From the NCBI GenBank assembly GCA_024639415.1, contig JAHEIK010000132.1:1-5920 (forward strand): 5,920 nucleotides of DNA. The letters run 5' to 3'. Positions 1-5,920 of the stretch are shown in pieces; the stretch's first letter is position 1; each line of letters begins with the position of its first letter. The notes under the pieces are model-generated. The model saw only the letters and a program-made list of their open reading frames with translations, was not told the DNA's origin and did no database searches. The translations under genes and the position numbers were made by a program. This DNA comes from Planctomycetota bacterium. Its GTDB lineage: Bacteria; Planctomycetota; PLA2; JAEUHO01.

Positions 1-108
1 CTCCCTCCGCCGATCCCCTCCCCTCGCTGCACGAGGAAGAAGACGCGCGCCCCCTGCTCCGCATGCCAGCCGCAACGCGGCTAGCACTTGATCGGTTACG
101 GTTACGGG
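1..108. other. Edge region without a supportable gene
   Basis: No reading frame here has a credible start plus ribosome binding site, and none shows recognisable protein motifs. Frames in both directions stay open mainly because of the high GC content. A minus-strand ATG at 64 opens a low-complexity Ser/Arg/Gly frame without a good ribosome binding site. A purine-rich GCGGAGGGAG on the minus strand at 10-1 could be the ribosome binding site of a further gene beginning just outside the window, but this cannot be decided here. Confidence 0.5.
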
Positions 109-134
109 CAACCCGCGCGTCAGCGCGCGGGTTG
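109..134 (-). terminator. GC-rich hairpin over the final stop codon, possible terminator
   Basis: A perfect 11-bp inverted repeat (109-119 with 124-134; arms CAACCCGCGCG and CGCGCGGGTTG) encloses a 4-nt loop at 120-123. The TGA stop of the cytochrome c gene lies in that loop. The position at the operon end suggests a terminator or 3'-end-stabilising hairpin. There is no T-tract downstream on the minus strand, so classical intrinsic termination is not well supported. Confidence 0.4.
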
Positions 135-986
135 GGGGACGTAGGCCGCCGGAAGATCCTGCCGGCGCCACGACAGCACGAGCAGCGAGAGCCCCTCCGC
201 CTGCTTGCCCTCGAGCATGAACGTCGGCATCAGCGTCTCGGGCACCAACACGAAGGGCTCCTTGAAGTGCGCCACGTGCCACGCCAGCGCGCTGTTCGGT
301 CCCCTCCAGCCGGCCGGGAAGTGGTAGGCCGTCGGATGCTTCTCGCCCTCACGCGAAAGATCCGGTGCCTTCGTCGTACCCTCCCCGAACAGGGTGTGGC
401 AGCGAATGCAGTTCTTCTTCACGACGAAGGCCTTCGCCGCGTTGAGCAACGGCATGCCCTCGACCTCGGCATCGTGCATGTGGCAGTGGTTGCACGCCAT
501 CTCCATCAGCTCGCGCGCCTCGAGACCGTACGGGCGTGCGCGCCGCTCGCTCAGCAGCGGCTCCTCCCAGAAGGCGACCTCGCCGTGAGCGTCCGCCATC
601 GTCGTCGCCGCGCCCTGACCCCCATGGCAGATCGTGCAGCCGTAGGACTCGATCGGGTGCTTGGCGAGCCAGGGGATGTCGGGATGCGAGCGCGCGGGGT
701 TCGGGGCGTCGGCCAGCTCGGGGCCCCAGTCGATCGTGGCGTGACAGGTGACGCAGCGGTCGACGCGGTCCAGCGCCTCCACCCACACCTGCTGCAGACC
801 CGTCGGGACCTCGGCCGCGCGTTCCTCGCCCAGGCGTTCGGCCACGATCTTGCGCACGCGGTCCTGGGCGTCGGCCCACTCCGGCGCCGCCTCGCGCCAG
901 AGGGCCATGACACTCACCAGCAACAGCACCGCGCCCGCGATGCCGATCAGCTTGAGGTCAGCGCGCTTGTGGGCGTTCTCGCTCAG
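120..986 (-). CDS. Membrane-anchored tetraheme c-type cytochrome
   Basis: From a CTG at 986 this encodes 288 residues. An N-terminal helix (about 12-30) preceded by basic residues anchors it with the bulk in the periplasm. Four heme c motifs are present: C78VTCH82, C117TICH121, C165NHCH169 and C193IRCH197. The last domain resembles a class I cytochrome c, with APDLS after the heme motif and TLMPTF near the end, so M253 is a likely axial ligand. The first three motifs lie in a multiheme section rich in histidines. It probably accepts electrons from the Rieske protein, replacing cytochrome c1 or f, and passes them to a soluble carrier or oxidase. Start choice: the open frame extends back to 1685 but that part only shadows the cytochrome b gene. 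No ATG, GTG or TTG occurs in frame between the cytochrome b stop and the membrane helix, whereas CTG sits 6 nt after a strong AAGGAG. The start remains less certain than the rest. Confidence 0.9.
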   Translation of the reverse strand: MSENAHKRADLKLIGIAGAVLLLVSVMALWREAAPEWADAQDRVRKIVAERLGEERAAEVPTGLQQVWVEALDRVDRCVTCHATIDWGPELADAPNPARSHPDIPWLAKHPIESYGCTICHGGQGAATTMADAHGEVAFWEEPLLSERRARPYGLEARELMEMACNHCHMHDAEVEGMPLLNAAKAFVVKKNCIRCHTLFGEGTTKAPDLSREGEKHPTAYHFPAGWRGPNSALAWHVAHFKEPFVLVPETLMPTFMLEGKQAEGLSLLVLSWRRQDLPAAYVPQPAR

Positions 987-992
987 GGGAAG

Positions 993-998
993 CTCCTT
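993..998 (-). promoter_or_regulatory. Ribosome binding site deciding the CTG start of the cytochrome c gene
   Basis: AAGGAG on the minus strand lies 6 nt upstream of the CTG at 986-984, within the 44-nt gap after the cytochrome b stop. It is the only strong Shine-Dalgarno sequence in that gap, and it points to CTG as the initiation codon. Confidence 0.65.
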
Positions 999-1030
999 GG
1001 AGGGTGAGGGTCTCGGTTGGCGGTGGTGGG

Positions 1031-2353
1031 TCAGGTGAGTGTGGGATGCGACGCGTGCTCGCCCCAGGGCCAGGTCCAGGCCCAGTAGGGTCCGCGGAAG
1101 TACATGCCGATGATCGTGAGCACGACGCAGGCGAAGAGCAGGAGGAGGAACACCCGGTTCTGCACCTTGCGGCTCGGGTGGAACCACACGCCCGCGGCGG
1201 AGGCCGGACTCTTGTCGATGTAGGGCCAGGCGCCGAGCGCGCCGATCAGCACGCCCGGCAGCAGGATGCCGCCCACGAGCGTGCCGTCGACGACGAAGCT
1301 CCCGATGCGGAACGTGAGGATGGAAACCAGTTCCTGGAGCCAGAGGAAGTACCACGGCGCCTTGGCGGGGTTGGGCGTGACCGCCGGGTTCGCGGGCTCC
1401 TCGAGCGGCGCGTGCAGCAGCAGGCCCAGGACGCTGCAGAGCGCCAAGACGGCGAGGAAGACGGCCATCGTGCGCCGTGGGACGGCCGGCACGCTCGGCG
1501 TGCTGGCCTGCTCGATCAGTCCGGCCGAGGAGGACGCTTGGACCGTGCCGCCGGGCGTCGTGCCCATGAGGGTGTACGTCTTGCCGGGCGGCGGCGGCGT
1601 GATCGCCGCCTGTTCGCGCGCGTCCTCGGCGACGCGATCGGCCACGGCGAGGCCGCCGTCCTTGCGGATGCGCCACATGTGCCACGCGACGAGGAAGATC
1701 GTCAGCGCAGGCAACACGAAGCAGTGCAGCACGTAGAAGCGCAGCAGCGTGGGCTGCCCGACGACTGTGCCGCCCAGCAGCAGATCCCTCAGCTGCTCAC
1801 CGACGAGCGGTGCCGCGGCGGCGATCTGCGTCCCGACCGTCACGGCCCAGTAGGCCAGCTGATCCCAGGGGAGCAGGTAGCCCGTGAAGGACAGGCCGAA
1901 CGTCAGGACGAGCAGCGCGAGACCGACACACCAGTTCAGGGGCCTGTGGGCGCCGGGCGCCCCTTCCTTCTTGTACGCGCCGGTGAGGAACACGCGCACG
2001 AGGTGCAGCACGACGGCGACGACCATCAGGTGCGCCGCGACGCGATGCGTCCCGCGGATCCAAGCGCCGAAGGAGACGACGAACTCGATGTCCTTCACCG
2101 ACTCGTAGGCGCGCTCGACGCTCGGCACGTAGAGGAACATCAGCACCCCGCCGGTGAGGCAGAGAACGATGAACAGATGCAGGGAGGCGGTGCCGAGCCA
2201 GCCGCTCGCGAGCCAGGAGAGCGAGCGCTTCGTGATGCGCGCCGGGAAGGCGTGCAGCCAGATGTTGCGCACGACCGCCTCGGAGGACTCACGCGGCGTG
2301 CGCGGGATCCACGAGCGGAAGAGCCTGGCGATGAAGCCGTCGCGGCCGCTCAC
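1031..2353 (-). CDS. Cytochrome b, fused b6/subunit IV type
   Basis: This 440-residue membrane protein is the di-heme quinol-oxidising core of the complex. Seven hydrophobic segments are visible, at about 53-75, 103-124, 141-163, 205-227, 296-314, 357-376 and 401-418. This matches four b6 helices plus three subunit IV helices in one chain. Heme b ligands are H103/H117 in helix B and H210/H225 in helix D. The 15-residue step in helix D is the b6 pattern; mitochondrial-type cytochrome b has 14. The Qo-site PEWY motif reads APWY (332-335). The position corresponding to the heme c_n cysteine of plastid/cyanobacterial b6 is W52 by my alignment from memory, so that extra heme is probably absent. 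A 60-residue Pro/Thr/Ser-rich linker (about 232-295) joins the two halves. The C-terminus ends with RGPYWAWTWPW, similar to many bacterial bc-complex b subunits. The GTG start overlaps the Rieske TGA (GTGA) and has AGGGGGAGGG just upstream. Confidence 0.95.
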   Translation of the reverse strand: MSGRDGFIARLFRSWIPRTPRESSEAVVRNIWLHAFPARITKRSLSWLASGWLGTASLHLFIVLCLTGGVLMFLYVPSVERAYESVKDIEFVVSFGAWIRGTHRVAAHLMVVAVVLHLVRVFLTGAYKKEGAPGAHRPLNWCVGLALLVLTFGLSFTGYLLPWDQLAYWAVTVGTQIAAAAPLVGEQLRDLLLGGTVVGQPTLLRFYVLHCFVLPALTIFLVAWHMWRIRKDGGLAVADRVAEDAREQAAITPPPPGKTYTLMGTTPGGTVQASSSAGLIEQASTPSVPAVPRRTMAVFLAVLALCSVLGLLLHAPLEEPANPAVTPNPAKAPWYFLWLQELVSILTFRIGSFVVDGTLVGGILLPGVLIGALGAWPYIDKSPASAAGVWFHPSRKVQNRVFLLLLFACVVLTIIGMYFRGPYWAWTWPWGEHASHPTLT

Positions 2354-2874
2354 TTACCCTCCCCCTTGGCCTTCTTGGCGGAGCCCTTCCCGGACTTCCT
2401 GGAGGGCTTTTCCGGGTCGGGCGGCAGCGGTGCCTCCAGCGTGACCTCGGGCCCGACCTCGCTACCTAGATCGACGATGAGCGCGCCACCGCGCAAGGAC
2501 AGCGGATGCCAGGGAAGCGGTCGCGGCGCGGGCCCGGAGAGGTTCTCGCCCGTCGCGTCGAAGGCGCTGCCGTGGCACGGGCAGTGGTAGCCCGCATCCT
2601 GCACGCCGACGGTGCAGCCCAGATGCGTGCAGATCGCCGAGATGGCCCGCAGCGCGGCGCCCTGGCGGACGATGAACACCTTCTCTTCCTGCAGGAACGT
2701 GGAGCCCTCGGGGAAGCGCGTGGGTGCCCCGAGGCGACGCTTCTTCGGCGGCTCGTAGAGCACGTTCGGCACCAGCGAGCGGCCCCAGGCGTAGGCATGC
2801 ACCAAGCCGCCGACCACGGCACCTCCGAGGGCGCCGGCGCGCAGAAGCCAGCGACGGGAGAGGCGCTCGCTCAA
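2350..2874 (-). CDS. Rieske 2Fe-2S protein of a cytochrome bc/b6f-type complex
   Basis: This 174-residue protein is the high-potential iron-sulfur subunit that takes an electron from quinol at the Qo site and passes it to cytochrome c. The cluster motifs are complete: C82-T-H84-L-G-C87 and C98-P-C100-H101-G-S. C82/H84 and C98/H101 are the expected cluster ligands, and C87/C100 the stabilising disulfide. The GPAPRPL proline loop follows at 114-120. The N-terminus SRRWLLR (6-12) followed by a glycine/alanine/valine-rich hydrophobic stretch to about 29 looks like an uncleaved Tat-type anchor, as in other Rieske subunits. I chose the TTG at 2874 because GGAGGT lies 6 nt upstream, it gives a 4-nt TTGA overlap with the upstream gene, and it places the Tat motif at the very N-terminus; a longer reading from 2955 would duplicate coding sequence of the oxidoreductase. 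Length is normal for the family. An odd feature is a Lys/Ser/Gly-rich tail (155-174). Confidence 0.95.
   Translation of the reverse strand: MSERLSRRWLLRAGALGGAVVGGLVHAYAWGRSLVPNVLYEPPKKRRLGAPTRFPEGSTFLQEEKVFIVRQGAALRAISAICTHLGCTVGVQDAGYHCPCHGSAFDATGENLSGPAPRPLPWHPLSLRGGALIVDLGSEVGPEVTLEAPLPPDPEKPSRKSGKGSAKKAKGEGK
2358..2362 (-). promoter_or_regulatory. Ribosome binding site of the cytochrome b gene
   Basis: GGAGG within a longer purine run (AAGGGGGAGGG) ends 4 nt before the GTG start at 2353. It lies inside the lysine/glycine-coding tail of the Rieske gene, so that tail's purine-rich codons double as the signal for the next gene. Confidence 0.55.
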
Positions 2875-5800
2875 ATCCGGACCTCCGTAGGACTCGTCGA
2901 GAAGTGCTCCATGGTCATCGCGCCGGTCGGGCAGCGCTCTGCGCAGAGCCCGCACCGCACGCAGCGATCCTCGTCCTTGACCATGTACACCTCGCCGGCC
3001 GCGCTGTCGAGGACCACTTCACCCCCACCGTCGACCGAAACGTCGTCCGGCCCGGCGAAGGAGAGGCAGGCGTAGGGGCAGATCTCGGTGCAGCGGCCGC
3101 AAGCGATGCACGCTTCGCCATCGTAGACGGTCTGGACGTGACACACGAGGCAGCGTCCGGCCTGCTCCACGGCCTGGGCCTCGTCGTACGGCCCCTCGAC
3201 CTCGGCGATACCCGTGCGGCGCCCGACGGCGGTACACGGCGGCGCCTCACGGGGCGTGGCGTCGTAGCCGTCCGCCGTAGGCACGGCGCGCGGGTGGATC
3301 TCCTGGAACAGCCAGTTCGACGGCAGCTCGCGACCGCCGGAGAAGTACGCCTGCATGCTGCGAGCGGCGCGCTTGCCGTCCGCGACCGCTTCGATCACCG
3401 TGCGCGGCCCGAAGGCGGCATCGCCGCCGGCGAAGACGCCGGGCATCTTCGTCGCGAGCGTGTCGGGATCGACGTCGATCAGCCCGCGCGGAGTGCGGGC
3501 GACGTCGGCCGTGCCCTGCAGGTAGTCAAGCTCCGGCTCCTGCCCGACGGCGAGGAAGAGCGTGTCGCACTCGAGCACCTCGGCCGTGTACGCGCCGTAG
3601 CGCGGCGCGTAGCGACCCTTCTTGTCGTACACCTGCACGACTTCGGCCAGCTCGACGGCCGCCACCTTGCCGTTGGCACCGCGCACGCGCCGCACGCCGC
3701 GCAGCGGATGGAAGACGATGCCCTCGTCCCGGGCGTGATCGAGCTCTTCGGTGCCACGGACGGTGCGCTGGGCCGGCCACTCGCCGAAGGGCTGCCGGGC
3801 GATGACGTGGACCTGCCGCCGCCCACCGCGCAAGGCGCTGCGCAGCTCGCCGCCCTCGAGCGCCGGGCCGAACTGGTCGCGCGCCGCCTCCCGGATGGCC
3901 CCGTGGGAAGCGGACTCCGGCGCGCGGCCCAGGCGGGCCGTGCGCGCCACGTCGAGCGCCACGTTGCCGCCGCCGACGACGACCACGCGCTCCCCCATGT
4001 CCATGCGGTAGCCCTGGTTGGCGTTCAGCAGGAAGTCGATCGCGCGCACGACGCCGTCGAGTTCGGCGCCCTCGACCTCGAGGTGGCGCCCGCGGCCGGC
4101 ACCGGAAGCAAGGAAGGCCGCGTCGTAGCCTTGCGCGAAGAGCGAAGCTAGTGTGCGCTTGGCGCTGAGTCCCTTGCCCAGCTCGACCTTCACGCCGAGA
4201 CTCAGGATGGCCCCGATCTCGAGCTCCAGCAGGTCCCGGGAGAGGCGGTAGATGGGGATGCCCTGGCGCATCATGCCGCCGAGCTGGTGGGAAGCTTCGA
4301 AGAGCGTGACGTCGTGGCCCAGCAGCGCGAGATCGTGTGCGCACGCGAGACCGGACGGCCCCCCGCCAACGACCGCGACCTTGCGTGAGCCGCCTTCGGA
4401 GCCGAGCTGACGCAGGCGACTGGCGTATGCGTCGCCCTGGATGCACGGGGCGGATGAGCCGTCCAGGACCTCGTCGGTCCGCTGCTCCACGCCTTCGACC
4501 CCGTGACGCTCCGTGAGGAAGCGCTTGAGGGAACGGATCTCGACGGGCGCATCGATGTGCCCCCGGCGGCAGGCGTCCTCGCACGGCGCGGCGCAGATAC
4601 GGCCGCAGACCGACGCGAACGGGTTCGGCCCCCGCGCGACGCGGAACGCATCCTCGAAGCGGCCCTCGGCGAGCAGATGCACGTAGGCACCCGCGTCCGT
4701 GCCGACGGGACACGCCGTCATGCACGGCACGTTCTTCACGAACCACTCCGGTGCGCGGACCGCGGCGGGGAACGTGGCCGTGCGCCCCAAGGCGGGCCGG
4801 ATCTCGGAGGCGGGTGCCTTGGTGCGCAGCTCGATCGCCAGCGCCTGACGCAACGGCTGCACGTCGACGCCGGCTGCCTCGAACGCGTCGAGCGACTCGC
4901 CGAAGGTCTCGGTCTGCCAGGGCGCGCTCAGGTGCTCCTTGGCCTCTTGCGCCAGGGCCAACGCGGCGTCGTTCTCCCCCAGCAGCAGGTGGGCGCGAGC
5001 GGCGTCGAAGAAGCTCCACGGAGCATCCTGGGGCGGCTCCGCACGGGCCTGGCCGCCACGGATGGTCAGGACGTCGCGCACGCGCTCCTGCTCCCAGGGC
5101 TGCACGTGCAGGCCGCCTTCGTGGCCGGCGCGCTGCACGAGCGCAGGCAACACGAGGTTCAGCTGGCCCCCGGAGACCGTCAGCGCACGCTGGAGCAGCT
5201 TGGTGCTCTCGCTCTGCTCGCCGCGGCGCGACAGCAGCAGGGCGAGCGTGACGAGCGCCTCGTAGTCCTCACGCACCTGCAGGGCACGCCGCAGGGCGTC
5301 CTCGGCTCCGGGCACGCCACCGTTCTGGCGCACGACGCCCAGCTCGCGCCAAACCGCGGCGGAGCGGGGGTTGGCGCGAACGGCTCGCTCCAGCGGCGCG
5401 ATCGCATCCGCCCAGTGACCGCCACGGCGATGCAGCAAGGCGGCGCGCAGCAGCAGGTCGTAGGCGTCGGGTTCCGCGCGGAGCGCGACACCCATGGCGA
5501 GGATCGCCTCACCGGGGTTGTCGGCGAGCAGGGCGCGCGCCGCCAGATGCACGGCTGCGGTGACACCGTTGCGCGCCCGTCGGCGCCGGAGTGCGCGGTT
5601 GCCGGCAATCGCCGTCGGGTCGATGCGACGCGAGACGGTCACGCTGCGCGCGTAGGCCCCGGAGAGCACGAGGTCGGCCACGGCCATGCGAGCCTGCATG
5701 GCCTCCTCCGGCGTGTCGTACGAGTAGCCCCGGACCGCGAAGTCCATGAGCTCGAACGGCAGGGGCTCGAGTCCGCGACGCAGGAGCACGACGCTCTCGG

Positions 5801-5920
5801 GTCGTGCATGCGCAAACCAGGAGACCAGCGAGAACACGTCGGGCTCGACGCTGCCGAGGTCCGCGACGGCGACCGCGCCGTACTCGAGCAGGTCGAGCGT
5901 CGAGTCGGAGGCCAGTTCAT
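2871..5920 (-). CDS. TIR-like/TPR module fused to GltD-type FAD/NAD(P) iron-sulfur oxidoreductase (5' partial)
   Basis: The frame is open to the right edge, so the true start is outside; a GTG at 5837 lies inside the domain and is not a convincing start. Numbering from the first whole visible codon (5918), residues 1-85 resemble the TIR-like domain found before TRAFs-binding TPR proteins (VADL, DVF, then LPFEL). Residues 120-365 contain TPR-like helical pairs (clearest at 152-249). Next comes a dihydropyrimidine-dehydrogenase/GltD-type N-terminal iron-sulfur domain (C399, C403, C438, C442, C446, C450), an FAD Rossmann motif (VVGGGPSG, about 516-523), an NAD(P) motif (VGGGNVALD, 648-656) and the closing FAD motif GGD (D833). 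The C-terminus carries two [4Fe-4S] ferredoxin motifs (C937/940/943/947 and C986/989/992/996). No signal peptide or membrane helix is visible, so it is probably cytoplasmic. It likely moves electrons between NAD(P)H, flavin and iron-sulfur carriers; the partner is inferred to be the Rieske/cytochrome b complex encoded next. It is not an ordinary glutamate synthase small subunit, because no large subunit is adjacent and both extensions are atypical. The stop codon overlaps the Rieske start. Confidence 0.9.
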   Translation of the reverse strand, partial: ELASDSTLDLLEYGAVAVADLGSVEPDVFSLVSWFAHARPESVVLLRRGLEPLPFELMDFAVRGYSYDTPEEAMQARMAVADLVLSGAYARSVTVSRRIDPTAIAGNRALRRRRARNGVTAAVHLAARALLADNPGEAILAMGVALRAEPDAYDLLLRAALLHRRGGHWADAIAPLERAVRANPRSAAVWRELGVVRQNGGVPGAEDALRRALQVREDYEALVTLALLLSRRGEQSESTKLLQRALTVSGGQLNLVLPALVQRAGHEGGLHVQPWEQERVRDVLTIRGGQARAEPPQDAPWSFFDAARAHLLLGENDAALALAQEAKEHLSAPWQTETFGESLDAFEAAGVDVQPLRQALAIELRTKAPASEIRPALGRTATFPAAVRAPEWFVKNVPCMTACPVGTDAGAYVHLLAEGRFEDAFRVARGPNPFASVCGRICAAPCEDACRRGHIDAPVEIRSLKRFLTERHGVEGVEQRTDEVLDGSSAPCIQGDAYASRLRQLGSEGGSRKVAVVGGGPSGLACAHDLALLGHDVTLFEASHQLGGMMRQGIPIYRLSRDLLELEIGAILSLGVKVELGKGLSAKRTLASLFAQGYDAAFLASGAGRGRHLEVEGAELDGVVRAIDFLLNANQGYRMDMGERVVVVGGGNVALDVARTARLGRAPESASHGAIREAARDQFGPALEGGELRSALRGGRRQVHVIARQPFGEWPAQRTVRGTEELDHARDEGIVFHPLRGVRRVRGANGKVAAVELAEVVQVYDKKGRYAPRYGAYTAEVLECDTLFLAVGQEPELDYLQGTADVARTPRGLIDVDPDTLATKMPGVFAGGDAAFGPRTVIEAVADGKRAARSMQAYFSGGRELPSNWLFQEIHPRAVPTADGYDATPREAPPCTAVGRRTGIAEVEGPYDEAQAVEQAGRCLVCHVQTVYDGEACIACGRCTEICPYACLSFAGPDDVSVDGGGEVVLDSAAGEVYMVKDEDRCVRCGLCAERCPTGAMTMEHFSTSPTEVRI
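2881..2886 (-). promoter_or_regulatory. Ribosome binding site deciding the TTG start of the Rieske gene
   Basis: GGAGGT on the minus strand, inside the last codons of the upstream oxidoreductase gene, is spaced 6 nt from the TTG at 2874. It supports the short Rieske reading with translational coupling through the TTGA overlap. Confidence 0.75.

Noticed and set aside
1..64. Possible further minus-strand gene starting at ATG 64
   Set aside because: No convincing ribosome binding site, low-complexity translation and only about 60 nt visible.
94..105. Tandem GGTTAC GGTTAC repeat just past the operon end
   Set aside because: Only two short copies, with no third unit or symmetry; not enough to call a repeat or operator.
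63..1007. Plus-strand open frame opposite the cytochrome c gene
   Set aside because: It is antisense to four intact CXXCH motifs on the minus strand and has no recognisable domain.
1004..2590. Long plus-strand open frame opposite the cytochrome b and Rieske genes
   Set aside because: It is rich in Arg/Glu/Ala/Gly/His without domains and lies exactly antisense to well-supported genes; high GC keeps antisense frames open.
3138..3152. CLVCH (C923-C926-H927, visible numbering) in the oxidoreductase, which matches a heme c motif
   Set aside because: The protein has no export signal and heme c is attached in the periplasm. The motif sits just before a ferredoxin domain, at a place where related enzymes commonly have RCLxC; iron-sulfur or structural use is more likely.
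2724..4151. Plus-strand open frame of about 475 codons opposite the oxidoreductase gene
   Set aside because: Composition is that of a GC-rich antisense shadow, with no motif or ribosome binding site.
3526..5019. Second minus-strand frame of about 497 codons inside the oxidoreductase gene
   Set aside because: It is an Arg-rich out-of-frame shadow; the other frame carries all the cofactor motifs.
5639..5920. Minus-strand frame starting with ATG exactly at the right edge
   Set aside because: It overlaps the oxidoreductase gene in another frame, is Ser/Arg/Pro/Thr-rich and shows no domain; the ATG at the edge is coincidental.

Overview
The window is a GC-rich bacterial segment in which every supportable gene lies on the minus strand. 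It reads from the right edge to the left as one tightly packed operon. Start codons are non-ATG (TTG, GTG and apparently CTG) and third codon positions are strongly G/C. A Rieske protein, a fused b6/subunit-IV-type cytochrome b and a membrane-anchored multiheme cytochrome c occur together. This fits a respiring Gram-negative from a high-GC phylum such as Planctomycetota, Myxococcota or Acidobacteriota, but the sequence alone does not settle the phylum.

Layout in transcription order: (1) 5920-2871, the 3' part (1,015 visible residues) of a very large cytoplasmic protein. It combines a degenerate TIR-like/TPR front half with a GltD-type flavin and iron-sulfur NAD(P)H oxidoreductase and a C-terminal 2x[4Fe-4S] ferredoxin domain. 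Its 5' end is outside the window. (2) 2874-2350, a Rieske 2Fe-2S protein with a Tat-like N-terminal anchor. (3) 2353-1031, a cytochrome b with seven membrane segments and b6-type heme ligand spacing. (4) 986-120, a tetraheme c-type cytochrome anchored by one N-terminal membrane helix. Genes 1/2 and 2/3 overlap by 4 nt (TTGA and GTGA junctions). Genes 3 and 4 are separated by 44 nt with a strong Shine-Dalgarno sequence. A GC-rich hairpin sits on the last stop codon. The leftmost 108 nt hold no gene I can support.

Together the genes encode a quinol:cytochrome c oxidoreductase of the Rieske/cytochrome b type. It is translationally coupled to a soluble NAD(P)H/ferredoxin-type flavoenzyme. The likely model is that the membrane part oxidises quinol, passing one electron through Rieske to the tetraheme cytochrome and another through the b hemes. 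The cytoplasmic flavoenzyme would exchange electrons with the cytoplasmic (Qi) side, linking the quinone pool to NAD(P)H or ferredoxin. This coupling is inference; the gene arrangement and cofactor motifs are seen directly. The most unusual element is the fusion of a signalling-style TIR-like/TPR module to the flavoenzyme.
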